The notes under the pieces are model-generated. The model saw nothing but the letters and a program-made list of their open reading frames with translations. It did not search any database and was not told the origin of the DNA. Positions 1 to 8,072 of a stretch of DNA of 60,788 nucleotides are shown piece by piece. This DNA comes from Bacteriovorax stolpii (GTDB taxonomy: Bacteria; Bdellovibrionota; Bacteriovoracia; Bacteriovoracales; Bacteriovoracaceae): contig CAMCYI010000021.1 in the NCBI GenBank assembly GCA_945883845.1, positions 1-60,788 on the forward strand, in the 5' to 3' direction. The first letter of the stretch is position 1. The number at the start of each line of letters is the position of its first letter. The position numbers were made by a program, and so were the translations under genes.

Positions 1-2
1 TG

Positions 3-80
3 TGGAGGAGACGTCCGGATTTGAACCGGAGGCTTTACGGTTTTGCAAACCGTTCCCTTGGACCACTCGGGCACGTCTCC
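3..80 (-). tRNA. tRNA-Cys (GCA anticodon)
   Basis: The minus strand folds as a complete cloverleaf. A 7-bp acceptor stem pairs GGAGACG with CGTCTCC, a 5-bp anticodon stem (ACGGT/ACCGT) encloses the loop TTGCAAA, giving anticodon GCA, and a 5-bp T stem (TCCGG/CCGGA) encloses TTCAAAT. The discriminator base is T (U73), the known identity base of tRNA-Cys, and CCA is encoded. The short variable loop excludes the Leu, Ser and Tyr classes. Confidence 0.95.
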
Positions 81-193
81 AAATCGAAGAAATTGGGAAC
101 TTTGAGTTTCGGTGATTCCCAAAACCCTGTCAATGATTAGAAGTGGTTACAGTGCGTAAACAAGGATCAAACTTAGAGTTTTATCCAAAAGAA

Positions 194-222
194 TTGACCC
201 TGATACAAACGTTTGATACACC
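194..222 (+). promoter_or_regulatory. Candidate sigma-70 promoter with embedded palindromic operator
   Basis: TTGACC at 194-199 and TACACC at 217-222 are 17 bp apart, upstream of the FAD oxidoreductase start at 248. The spacer holds the palindrome CAAACGTTTG (206-215), within ACAAACGTTTGATA (205-218). The same 14-mer lies on the minus strand in the tetR promoter at 45396-45409. The -35 fits well and the -10 is poor. Regulation by that TetR protein is inference. Confidence 0.45.
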
Positions 223-247
223 AAACACCTCTCTCAAAAGGTGTTTC

Positions 248-1885
248 ATGGATCGCAGACAGTTTATGGTTGGTTCATTGGGTGCGGGCTCCCTCTTAAT
301 GCTTCCACCTTTGGCCCGTAGCTCGACTCCAGCTTATACCCTTCCCTTCATCAATGCTCAGGATATGGCACCACTTGAAAGGCTTTCAGCGTTTGGTGGA
401 TCTTCTGTCATCGAAGGTGATGTCCACGATGAGGCCCATGAAATTTTCTGGAATAAGGAAGGCTACCTTTTAAAAAAAGGCGGCATTCCGCAAAGCTCGT
501 CTCAATATGATGTGATCATTGTCGGCGGAGGAATGGCGGGATTGTCTGCGGCCTACAATCTTCGAGGCCTTAAAGTTCTTCTCCTCGAAGGCCAGCCACG
601 TCTCGGAGGAAATTCGAAATCACAGCAATCAGGAAAATCATTTACGTCTCAAGGTGCTGCTTATCTCGCTGCCTTTGAACCCGGAGACGAATTCGATCAG
701 CTCTATACAGACATTGGTGTGAAGAGGCTTCTTCGCAATACGGGATCTGAAGCTGAGCCTGTGACGATGAATGGAAAACTCATTCCAGATTTCTGGTCTG
801 GTGCTACGGATCCTTCCAGAAGTGCCGATTTCAAACGCGCACACGATATTCTCCGAGACGTTTTTGAGAATAAACTGCCGGAACTTCCTCTTTGGGACAA
901 CTCCGCTTCTATGCGCACCTATCTCAACTCTCTCGATCAGATGACTTTCACGAACTGGCTCAAGCGCGAGATTGGCAACGTTCATCCTCACGTGATGGAA
1001 CTCATCACTCTCTATTGCTGGTCATCGTTTGGGGGATCTCCTGCAGAATTGTCTGCGGCCCAGGGATTATATTTCTTTGCGTCTGACACTCAAGGTGGAG
1101 CGAATGTTCTTCCCGGAGGAAACGGCAGAGTGGCACATGCGATGTATGAGAAAATGAAAACGCGAGGGAATGTGACATTCCGTTCGAATGCTTTCGCGAT
1201 CGACGTCAGGTCTCTCAACGGCAAAGCTCAGGTTTGCTTTAAAAACGAAAGTGGAGTGCTTGAAACAGCCACAGCGAAAAAATGCATCGTCGCTTCTCCG
1301 AAAAAAGTCGCGAAGTTTGTCGTTGATAAATTATCAGCAGGCCAGCACAAGGCCATGGACGACATTGATTACCGCGCGTATCTCGTCGCCAATATTTTTC
1401 TCAACAAGAAAGTTGCTTCGCCTGGTTACGATGTTTATTCGCTTCAGGGATCAAATCCGACGAATGATTATGAAGACAGTAAGAAAAGATGCATGGCCGA
1501 CATGCTCTTCGCAGACTGGGCCTCAAAAGATAATGTCGATCAGACGATTCTCACTCTCTATCTCCCACTCCCTTACGATATGGCACAGCAATATCTCTTC
1601 GTGGACGGTCTCTATGAGAAATACAAAGACCGCGTGAAAACAAGCATCGCTCCACATCTTTCGAACATGGGATTGTCATGGAGTAATGTTCAGGGAATGC
1701 GTCTTGTTCGTTACGGTCACTCTGTTCCACTCGCTAAAGCAGGCCAGATTGCCAATGGAACGTTTGAGCGCGCGAGTGCTGACATCGATGGCTGCATTTT
1801 CTTCGCTAACCAGGATAACTGGGGAAATCCGTGCTTTGAAACAAGTTACGGAAGTGCATTGCAGGCGGCGAGAAAAGCCCGATAG
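248..1885 (+). CDS. Tat-exported FAD-dependent oxidoreductase (amine-oxidase/desaturase fold)
   Basis: A 545-residue flavoprotein. The reading frame is open from a GTG at 143, but the ATG at 248 begins MDRRQFMVGSLGAG, a twin-arginine signal followed by a hydrophobic stretch, so I take that start. A dinucleotide-binding motif (VGGGMAGLSAAYN, about residues 90-103) is followed by an acidic residue at the end of strand 2 (LLLEG) and a GGNS segment. The C-terminal segment with FANQDNWGNPCFETSYGSA resembles the closing FAD-contact motif of flavin amine oxidases and phytoene-desaturase-like enzymes. Tat export fits a protein folded around its cofactor before transport. The substrate is unknown. A palindromic operator-like site lies just upstream. 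The gene ends immediately before the stop codon of the convergent ORF6N gene. Confidence 0.8.
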   Translation: MDRRQFMVGSLGAGSLLMLPPLARSSTPAYTLPFINAQDMAPLERLSAFGGSSVIEGDVHDEAHEIFWNKEGYLLKKGGIPQSSSQYDVIIVGGGMAGLSAAYNLRGLKVLLLEGQPRLGGNSKSQQSGKSFTSQGAAYLAAFEPGDEFDQLYTDIGVKRLLRNTGSEAEPVTMNGKLIPDFWSGATDPSRSADFKRAHDILRDVFENKLPELPLWDNSASMRTYLNSLDQMTFTNWLKREIGNVHPHVMELITLYCWSSFGGSPAELSAAQGLYFFASDTQGGANVLPGGNGRVAHAMYEKMKTRGNVTFRSNAFAIDVRSLNGKAQVCFKNESGVLETATAKKCIVASPKKVAKFVVDKLSAGQHKAMDDIDYRAYLVANIFLNKKVASPGYDVYSLQGSNPTNDYEDSKKRCMADMLFADWASKDNVDQTILTLYLPLPYDMAQQYLFVDGLYEKYKDRVKTSIAPHLSNMGLSWSNVQGMRLVRYGHSVPLAKAGQIANGTFERASADIDGCIFFANQDNWGNPCFETSYGSALQAARKAR

Positions 1886-2410
1886 TTATTTTTCTTTAAG
1901 CCCGATTTTTCTTCGAGGTGGAGTGAGCTTCGGCGCGACCTGTTCTTCGATCTGATCCATTCGTTCAAAAACAATTTTGAAAAGCTTGTTGGTTTTATTT
2001 TCGAGGTCATCGACTTTAGTAGATGAAGTATCCATTGCGAGAAAACTTCGCATTTTGATAAAAGTGCGAATAATAGAGATGTTGATCTGTATTGCTTCTG
2101 TACTTGAAAGCACTGAGGAAAGCATAGCAACACCGCTCTCAGTAAAAAAATGTGGCCGGTAAGCCCTTTTGTCTTTCCAGGCACTTAAATCATATGAGGT
2201 CGCAATTTGCGACCTCATGTCACGTAACTCTACTAAAGTACATTCAAACATGAAATCTTCAGGGAAACGTTCCTTGTTTCTCTTCACTTGTTCAATAAGG
2301 CGTTTTGTTTCTACTCCATAAAGTTCCGCCAGATCCGAATCCATCATTACTCTCAATCCTCGAATCACATAAATCATCTTTTCAATTTTCATCAGAGCTG
2401 GATAATTCAT
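1886..2410 (-). CDS. ORF6N-domain DNA-binding protein
   Basis: The protein carries the ORF6N pattern: RGLRVMMDSDLAELYGVETKRL near the start, then a KRNKERFPEDFMFEC segment and the central TESGVAMLSSVLSS block. The C-terminal third is charged and probably helical, ending in a Lys/Arg-rich tail (PPRRKIGLKEK). ORF6N domains are putative DNA-binding modules common in phage antirepressor-like proteins and also found as chromosomal singletons. The frame opens further upstream at 2443, but that start lies inside the terminator of the HU gene, so the ATG at 2410 (or 2392) is preferred. I see no phage genes around it. The target and role are unknown. Confidence 0.75.
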   Translation of the reverse strand: MNYPALMKIEKMIYVIRGLRVMMDSDLAELYGVETKRLIEQVKRNKERFPEDFMFECTLVELRDMRSQIATSYDLSAWKDKRAYRPHFFTESGVAMLSSVLSSTEAIQINISIIRTFIKMRSFLAMDTSSTKVDDLENKTNKLFKIVFERMDQIEEQVAPKLTPPRRKIGLKEK

Positions 2411-2427
2411 TTTGTATTTGTAGAAAT

Positions 2428-2456
2428 AAAAAAGGGAGCCCAAAAGCTCCCTTTTT
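2428..2456 (-). terminator. Intrinsic terminator of the HU/IHF gene
   Basis: GGGAGC (2434-2439) pairs with GCTCCC (2446-2451) around a CCAAAA loop. On the minus strand the hairpin is followed by a run of six T. A T run also follows on the plus strand, so it could work both ways. It separates the HU gene from the ORF6N gene. Confidence 0.8.
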
Positions 2457-2478
2457 CAATAACAGAATTTTTTAAAAA

Positions 2479-2784
2479 TTAAGCTTCGCGGATAACGTAC
2501 TTATCCTTACCTTCATCAACCATCTCTTTAAGTTCTTTACCAACTTTAAAGAACGGAACTTTCTTAGGACTTACTTTCACGACTTTTCCAGTCTTCGGAT
2601 TTCTTCCCTCGTAGGCCTTATAGTTTCGGTTAGCGAAAGAACCGAAACCACGGATCTCAATTCGTTCATCGTCGAAGAGTGCTTGAATCATGCTATCAAA
2701 GCAGATGTTCACAATCTTCTCAGCTTGATGGTGAGGCAAGTTGGCCTGTTTTTCGATTACAGCAATCAAGTCAGCTTTTGTCAT
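2479..2784 (-). CDS. HU/IHF-family DNA-binding protein (IHF-beta-like)
   Basis: A small histone-like architectural protein of about 101 residues. It starts MTKADLIAVIEKQANLPHHQAEKIV and contains ERIEIRGFGSF, then GRNPKTGK with the Pro at the tip of the DNA-intercalating beta arm. ERIEIRGFGSF matches IHF-beta particularly well, although a plain HU-type role is possible because the partner subunit is not here. GGGAG lies 7 bases before the ATG at 2784 but only one base before the upstream in-frame ATG at 2790, which decides the start. The C-terminus has about ten extra residues (DEGKDKYVIREA). Confidence 0.9.
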   Translation of the reverse strand: MTKADLIAVIEKQANLPHHQAEKIVNICFDSMIQALFDDERIEIRGFGSFANRNYKAYEGRNPKTGKVVKVSPKKVPFFKVGKELKEMVDEGKDKYVIREA

Positions 2785-2839
2785 TTTCATGCTCCCGCGT
2801 GTGCTTAGAATTTCTCCAAACATTTATGATTTTGCCATC

Positions 2840-2866
2840 TTATCGGATACTTTCGGAAAATATTTA
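2840..2866 (-). promoter_or_regulatory. Weak FliA-like promoter candidate for the HU gene
   Basis: On the minus strand TAAATATT, 11 bases, then TCCGATAA sits about 55 bases upstream of the HU start. The -10 half fits sigma-28 well, but the -35 lacks the G of TAAAG. It is weaker than the three plus-strand sites of the same form and may be coincidental. Confidence 0.3.
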
Positions 2867-2993
2867 ATAGCCGCCTGCTTCTCTTGGCAACTGGCCAACA
2901 CTTAACTCTTCTCTCATTTGCTTAAGCCTTTGAAAAGACGCTTTCCGGAGCAAAACACTCCGAAAGGCTGGCCTTCCGGGCCTAGAATACATG

Positions 2994-3020
2994 TAAAGAA
3001 AGGATCTTCTAAAACGATAA
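2994..3020 (+). promoter_or_regulatory. Candidate FliA/sigma-28-type promoter
   Basis: TAAAGAAA (2994-3001), an 11-base spacer and AACGATAA (3013-3020) follow the sigma-28 form TAAAGTTT-N11-GCCGATAA. The site is about 20 bases upstream of the lipoprotein start at 3040. Sites at 14970 and 30012 have the same spacing. Confidence 0.6.
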
Positions 3021-3039
3021 GTCAGAGAGGAAGTAGGAT

Positions 3040-4620
3040 ATGAACTCTCGATCTAACACATTCAAAAAACTCGGCGTTATCTTTATGATGATGTTGTTTG
3101 TTTCCTGCCAGGACACTCTTCCTAAGCGAAGTACCATCACTTCCGGAGATTTTGTTGAGGACCCGACGGCGTGCGAAGATGGCTTCACATATAATGAAAC
3201 TACCAAGATCTGTGTTGCTGATCCTGTTTCAAGACCTACTGGAGTTGTGACATTCGATGAAGATAACAATTTGTGTGTCTGCAAAGATAGAAAAGTTTAT
3301 TCCTACGGATCATGTTCATCTTTCTGTGCAAACAAAGGAACGGCCGGCCAGCCTATCCTTTATGCAAGCTTTAACGTAGGCCCGGAAATTTTACTTAACA
3401 CTGCTTTCAATGACCTTAAAGGCTGGTGTAATAACGTTCTTGAAGGATCTACATCGCAGGCAGGTTGTGTCCTGAAGGCCAAAGATGCAGAAGGTAACAT
3501 TAAAGAAGCTCAGGTCATACTGAGCGGAAACACTCTCACTGCGAATCTTTCTGCCCTTGAAGAAGATAAGACTTATCAGCTTCAACTCGTTGAAACGAGT
3601 TCAGGTTCAACGTCAAACACAACTCAGATTATCCGTTACTCAGTAGATGTGGCCTCGGCGTCTCTCGGAGTTCTTAAACCTGCACCTATCTCTCAGTATG
3701 CTTGTGTGATCAAGTCCCTCACTTCAGAAAGAATTAATGGTGTGACCAACGTCTTCTCTGACTTTGCTTATAAAGTTCACTTTTACTTTCTTCCAAGTAA
3801 CCCACCAGAACCTATCAGTGCGACTTCTCCGAACATCATCTGCCATGATCCTATTTCAAATAGTGAAGCAGATGATATTGAGTTTGAGCGTCTCGATCTT
3901 AAGGCCGGACCAAACTCACCATTCACACTTTGGGACAAAACAGACCCGCGTTTCTTCGACAACAACAATAATACGTTTAACGACGTAAACGATATCATCA
4001 TTCAAAAAACGAAGAACTTCGGTTCCACCATTGGTGCCAGTACAAACTTTTTCACAACGTTCACATGGCCCGGTTCACCTGTTTCAAGCACGACTGCCGG
4101 AGACACAACTGCGAACAGGCCCCTCGGCTACTACATGCAGCCGTGGATCGACAGCAATACATTCCTTTCATACTGTCTGAACAGCACACACTACAATAGT
4201 TCAAACGCACTCTTCCGCGCGATGGGAGATGTCCTCCAGGTTGATACGGAAGGTCTCTATGTTGGTGTCAAAGCTGCTGAATCTGTGAATGTAGATGGAA
4301 CAACTTATACCGGCGTAAAAGATTATCTTCTCGTCCGTGAATCTGATCTGAAGAGAGTCTGGTTCTACAAGAATGGTAGCACTCCAACTGCACCTTCAGA
4401 TGCGAACGTACGTAACGTCGCTGTGTATTTCTACTATCCGTTCAATTTCGCTTCACCTTACATCAAATCATCGGGCCAGCGTGTTTTCCAGGTGAAGGGA
4501 GCTGAAGAACTTTCGAATACAGCAACGAATACATCCAACACAGGGACTACGTCTTCAGGGACGAACCTGCAGTATCCGCCTCACGATAGAAAAATTGGGT
4601 GTGTTCCTAAGATCCGTTAA
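3040..4620 (+). CDS. Secreted lipoprotein of unknown function
   Basis: A 526-residue protein with a lipoprotein signal: a hydrophobic stretch ending LFVSC, with the lipidated Cys near residue 23. A Cys-framed segment, CEDGFTYNETTKICV, follows near residue 46 and has the same pattern and length as one in the giant lipoprotein at 15029. A cluster of further Cys (LCVCKDRKVYSYGSCSSFC) precedes a long beta-rich Ser/Thr/Asn-rich body. I recognise no catalytic motif. The start has GGAAG about 6 bases upstream. A FliA-like promoter precedes it, which suggests expression with motility or attack-phase genes. The stop is one base from that of the convergent gene at 4622. Confidence 0.8.
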   Translation: MNSRSNTFKKLGVIFMMMLFVSCQDTLPKRSTITSGDFVEDPTACEDGFTYNETTKICVADPVSRPTGVVTFDEDNNLCVCKDRKVYSYGSCSSFCANKGTAGQPILYASFNVGPEILLNTAFNDLKGWCNNVLEGSTSQAGCVLKAKDAEGNIKEAQVILSGNTLTANLSALEEDKTYQLQLVETSSGSTSNTTQIIRYSVDVASASLGVLKPAPISQYACVIKSLTSERINGVTNVFSDFAYKVHFYFLPSNPPEPISATSPNIICHDPISNSEADDIEFERLDLKAGPNSPFTLWDKTDPRFFDNNNNTFNDVNDIIIQKTKNFGSTIGASTNFFTTFTWPGSPVSSTTAGDTTANRPLGYYMQPWIDSNTFLSYCLNSTHYNSSNALFRAMGDVLQVDTEGLYVGVKAAESVNVDGTTYTGVKDYLLVRESDLKRVWFYKNGSTPTAPSDANVRNVAVYFYYPFNFASPYIKSSGQRVFQVKGAEELSNTATNTSNTGTTSSGTNLQYPPHDRKIGCVPKIR

Positions 4621-4621
4621 A

Positions 4622-5350
4622 CTACATTCTCGCAGCGATCACCCGTACCGTGGGTGAGAGCTCTTCTTTGAACAATTGATAGAACGTCGTAAGTGATATC
4701 ATCAGAAAAAGCAAACTCATCGCGAACGACGCGCTAAACTTCTTAAATCCATGCCACTTCTTCGGAAAAAGATATCTCTTGATGATGATTGATAGAATCA
4801 GTAAACCGAGCCAGACGTAGAAATAGGTTTTCAGCTGCTCTCTCTTCAGGAAAATTCCAAGCAATGCTGGCATGGCCTCAGCGTCTCTTACCATGTCCAC
4901 ACTTATATCAAGAAGAACTGGAAATCTTTCAAAGAGCCTGCCCAAAGGTTTACCAGCGCATTTCGACTGGATCAGGTCCCGCACTTTTTCAGCGGGAACG
5001 TCTCCCATGTGTGATTCTTTCAATTTCGCGCGCAGAAATTCGACGGTCTTCGTGTCCATGGTTTTAAATGAATCGAGACTGATTTTGCCGGAGTTCTGAA
5101 GGTCCGTGACAGTGTTTGAAGCTACGCTTGAAAAATCCTGCTTGGAGTTTTCAATCATGGTGGCGGTTTCAGCGGCCTTCGCCTTGTCTGAGGCAAGTTC
5201 GTTCAGGAGATTTTCATCTTCATCAACGTGATGATCCATCGGCTCACCTGACTGCTCTTCAGGAGCAGCTTCGGCAAGTACCGTCACACCCTGGGCCAGG
5301 ACAAGTCCCGGCACCAGCGTGAGAAGGAAGATAAATACTTTGAGGGTCAT
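4622..5350 (-). CDS. Membrane protein of unknown function, coupled to secF
   Basis: A 242-residue protein with an N-terminal signal sequence (cleavage after VLAQ), an acidic, Ala/Glu-rich and probably helical periplasmic region, and two hydrophobic segments near residues 178-192 and 208-224 separated by a basic turn (KRYLFPKKWHGFKKF). Its ATG overlaps the secF stop (ATGA, 5347-5350), so it is translationally coupled to the Sec operon. I recognise no family. The position suggests a helper or client-related factor of SecDF, but adjacency is the only evidence. Confidence 0.7.
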   Translation of the reverse strand: MTLKVFIFLLTLVPGLVLAQGVTVLAEAAPEEQSGEPMDHHVDEDENLLNELASDKAKAAETATMIENSKQDFSSVASNTVTDLQNSGKISLDSFKTMDTKTVEFLRAKLKESHMGDVPAEKVRDLIQSKCAGKPLGRLFERFPVLLDISVDMVRDAEAMPALLGIFLKREQLKTYFYVWLGLLILSIIIKRYLFPKKWHGFKKFSASFAMSLLFLMISLTTFYQLFKEELSPTVRVIAARM

Positions 5351-6243
5351 GCAGCTTTTTTAACGAATCTTTCGAAGAAAGCGGTCATCGGAACAGCGAT
5401 GAAGATCGTAGAGTACACACCAAGAACCACACCGATGGTCATAGCGAAGAAGAAGTCATGAATAACGGATCCACCCCAGAACAGCATCACGAGAGACACA
5501 CTAAGAACTGTGAGGGATGTGATGATTGTACGGGACATCGTTTCGTTGATGGACTTGTTGATGATATCAAAAGTCGACATGTTCGGATTAGCGAGTTCAA
5601 CTTCACGAACACGATCGTAAATCACCACGGTATCGTTCACTGAGTAACCAATGATGGCGAGAAGTGCGGCCACGATCTGGAGTGAGAATTCTTTCTGCGT
5701 GAGAACGAATGCACCGACGATCAGAACAACATCGTGAATCAAGGCCGCGATAGCACCCGGAGCGAACTTATAATCGAAGCGAAGAGCAAGGTAGACCATG
5801 ATCACGAGGATCGCCCATGCCAGAGCTTTAAAAGCTGAAGTACGGAGTTCCGCCCCTGCTTTCGGGCCTACGATATCGTTTTTCAAAATTTCGAATTTAT
5901 TCTCGCCGTATTTCTCACCAAGAACAGCACTCACCTGATTCGAGATCGCGTTCAGGTCACCCTTGTCGCTTTCAAGTTTCAAAAGGAATTCATTCTGGTC
6001 ATCATCACCGATAGTCTGGATCTGAGAAGTCGGAACTCCTTTGGCAATCAAAAGGTCACGAAGTTCCATCGAGCTTACTTTGTCTTGAAACTTCACCTGG
6101 ACTTCAACTCCACCGCGGAAATCCACGCCGTAGTTGAGACCTTTGGTGAAAAGACCTGCGATAGTTGCGATAATAAGAATCATTGAGCCGACAGCGGCCC
6201 AAGTGAACATTCCAACATAATTTACATTTCTCGTCGTACTCAT
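5347..6243 (-). CDS. secF: Protein translocase subunit SecF
   Basis: 298 residues, normal for SecF. The first membrane span is followed by the conserved GLNYGVDFRGGVEVQVKF segment, then a small periplasmic domain and five more spans. The typical SecF stretch IGYSVNDTVVIYDRVRE lies in the second half. SecF joins SecD and YajC in a complex that uses the proton gradient to help release substrates of the SecYEG channel. AAAGGAC lies upstream of the ATG. It follows secD by 16 bases and overlaps the next gene by 4. Confidence 0.97.
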   Translation of the reverse strand: MSTTRNVNYVGMFTWAAVGSMILIIATIAGLFTKGLNYGVDFRGGVEVQVKFQDKVSSMELRDLLIAKGVPTSQIQTIGDDDQNEFLLKLESDKGDLNAISNQVSAVLGEKYGENKFEILKNDIVGPKAGAELRTSAFKALAWAILVIMVYLALRFDYKFAPGAIAALIHDVVLIVGAFVLTQKEFSLQIVAALLAIIGYSVNDTVVIYDRVREVELANPNMSTFDIINKSINETMSRTIITSLTVLSVSLVMLFWGGSVIHDFFFAMTIGVVLGVYSTIFIAVPMTAFFERFVKKAA

Positions 6244-6259
6244 TTCAATAGTCCTTTAA

Positions 6260-7966
6260 TTAAATACTGAGTGTCTTCTTCTCGCCCTTGCCGACATAAA
6301 GTTCAAAGAGAACTTTACTCACAAAGTAAGAAGTATAAACAGTTGTCGCGATACCGATCAAGAGAGTCACAGCGAAGCCGCGAACCGGACCAGTACCGAA
6401 GTTCAAGAGACAGATACCTGCGAGTGCCGTTGTGATGTTGGCATCGAGGATCGTCCAGAAAGCCTTATCGAAACCAGTGCGAACTGCCTCATAAGGCAGG
6501 ACCCCCGCTCGTAACTCCTCTCGAATACGCTCGTAGATGAGAATGTTACCATCCACCGCCATACCTACTGTAAGTGCGATACCAGCGATACCAGGAAGGG
6601 ATAGCGTCGCTCCAAGGCCGATAAGACACGCGAGAGTAAAGAGAACGTTAACGAGAATTGTTACACAGGCAATGAAGCCAGAGAGTTTGTAGTAAATCAT
6701 CATGAACGCGAACACGAGGAGAGATCCAACGATACTGGCGAGCTGAGCTTTATCAATCGCGTCCGCTCCAAGTGAGGGACCAACAACTCGCTGTTCTTCG
6801 AAGATCAACTCAACCGGAAGAGCACCGGCACGAAGAACGAGGGCCAGATCGCGGGCTTCAGACATCACAGTGTTATAGTCACCTGTGCCGAGAGTAATTT
6901 GCGCTGATCCACCGGCGATTTTGCCGCGAACTTGTGGAGCTGAATAAACGTTTCCATCGAGAACGATGGCGAGACGACGACCGACGTTTGCCCCAGTAAC
7001 TTCTTCAAAGATTTTAGCACCAGATGGTTTAAACTCGAGACCAACGTACGGACGGTTTTCCTGCTGATCGATACGAACGATCGCTTCCTGAAGCTCTTCA
7101 CCAGTGAGACTTGTGCTCGTTTCAACGAGGTATGGCTCGAGGTTTTTAATTTCGTTGGTAACTTTGTTCATCTCTTTAGCGAACGCGATTTCGTTTCCTT
7201 TCGGAAGATCGCTGGCAAGAGAAGCATTGATTTTTTTCACGTAGTCAGAAAAGCGCTCACCCTTCTTGTACTCGATGCCTTCTTTCTTAGCTTTTTCAAG
7301 CCAGCCCTGAATGGCGGCGGGAGAAACGGAATCGTTCACGAATTTGAATTCGAGTTTTGCTGTCTTTCCGATCAGATCTTTAGCACGTGTAATATCTTTC
7401 ACACCCGGAAGCTGAACAATAATACGGTCTGTCCCCTGAGATATGATCTCCGGCTCAGTCACACCGAACTCATCAATACGGTTACGAATAACTTCAATTG
7501 ATTTTGAAAGTGCAGTCGCTTCGATCTCACGGGTAAAATCCCGGCCGAGTCCGTAAGTAAGAGTCGCACCGTCATTGGCCGTAAGGCGAAGTGGATAGTT
7601 ATAAAACTCACGAAGTTTACTAAGTGCTTTTTCCTGATCAGAAGCTTTTGCAAGAATCAGTGTGTGCCTTGGATCTTTGGAGTCCTTCACATCGAGATCA
7701 CCTACAGAAGATTCAACCTGGATTTCCTTCAGTGTTGCCTGAGCTTTCTTGATATAGGCAACGATCTCGTCCCGATAAACTTTATCGAAATCGATTCCGA
7801 GGACCATATAAAGGCCGCCTTGAAGATCGAGACCAAGATTGATCTTTGATTTCATCGGAAACGAACTTTCTTCTTTGAGGTTAAACACTGTCGGTGTCAG
7901 GGCCATAAGAGCACTTATGATCAACACCATGAGAAAACTAAATCTAAACCACCATCCACGGGCCAT
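6260..7966 (-). CDS. secD: Protein translocase subunit SecD
   Basis: 568 residues, within the SecD range. The first membrane span is followed by NLGLDLQGGLYMVLGID, the conserved P1-head motif. A large periplasmic region contains RNRIDEFGVTEPEI, and a C-terminal six-span domain contains AVDGNILIYERIREEL. SecD drives late steps of Sec export with SecF. GGAG lies 5 bases before the ATG. A 106-base gap with a strong hairpin separates it from tatA upstream, so secDF may be transcribed at a different level from tgt-yajC-tatA. Confidence 0.97.
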   Translation of the reverse strand: MARGWWFRFSFLMVLIISALMALTPTVFNLKEESSFPMKSKINLGLDLQGGLYMVLGIDFDKVYRDEIVAYIKKAQATLKEIQVESSVGDLDVKDSKDPRHTLILAKASDQEKALSKLREFYNYPLRLTANDGATLTYGLGRDFTREIEATALSKSIEVIRNRIDEFGVTEPEIISQGTDRIIVQLPGVKDITRAKDLIGKTAKLEFKFVNDSVSPAAIQGWLEKAKKEGIEYKKGERFSDYVKKINASLASDLPKGNEIAFAKEMNKVTNEIKNLEPYLVETSTSLTGEELQEAIVRIDQQENRPYVGLEFKPSGAKIFEEVTGANVGRRLAIVLDGNVYSAPQVRGKIAGGSAQITLGTGDYNTVMSEARDLALVLRAGALPVELIFEEQRVVGPSLGADAIDKAQLASIVGSLLVFAFMMIYYKLSGFIACVTILVNVLFTLACLIGLGATLSLPGIAGIALTVGMAVDGNILIYERIREELRAGVLPYEAVRTGFDKAFWTILDANITTALAGICLLNFGTGPVRGFAVTLLIGIATTVYTSYFVSKVLFELYVGKGEKKTLSI

Positions 7967-8046
7967 GTTAACTCCGGTCTTTAAAGTTTTGCTGAATTGC
8001 TAAAGTACGGAAAATTTTAATTTATATTGGAAGTAAGGGCAAGAAT

Positions 8047-8070
8047 ACTCGGGGCTTTTGGACCCCGAGT
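8047..8070 (-). terminator. Strong hairpin between tatA and secD
   Basis: ACTCGGGG (8047-8054) pairs perfectly with CCCCGAGT (8063-8070) around an 8-base loop, directly after the tatA stop on the minus strand. The bases that follow (ATTCTTGCCC) are a poor T tract. It may be a partial terminator, a processing site or an mRNA-stabilising hairpin within the operon. Confidence 0.6.
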
Positions 8071-8072
8071 TA

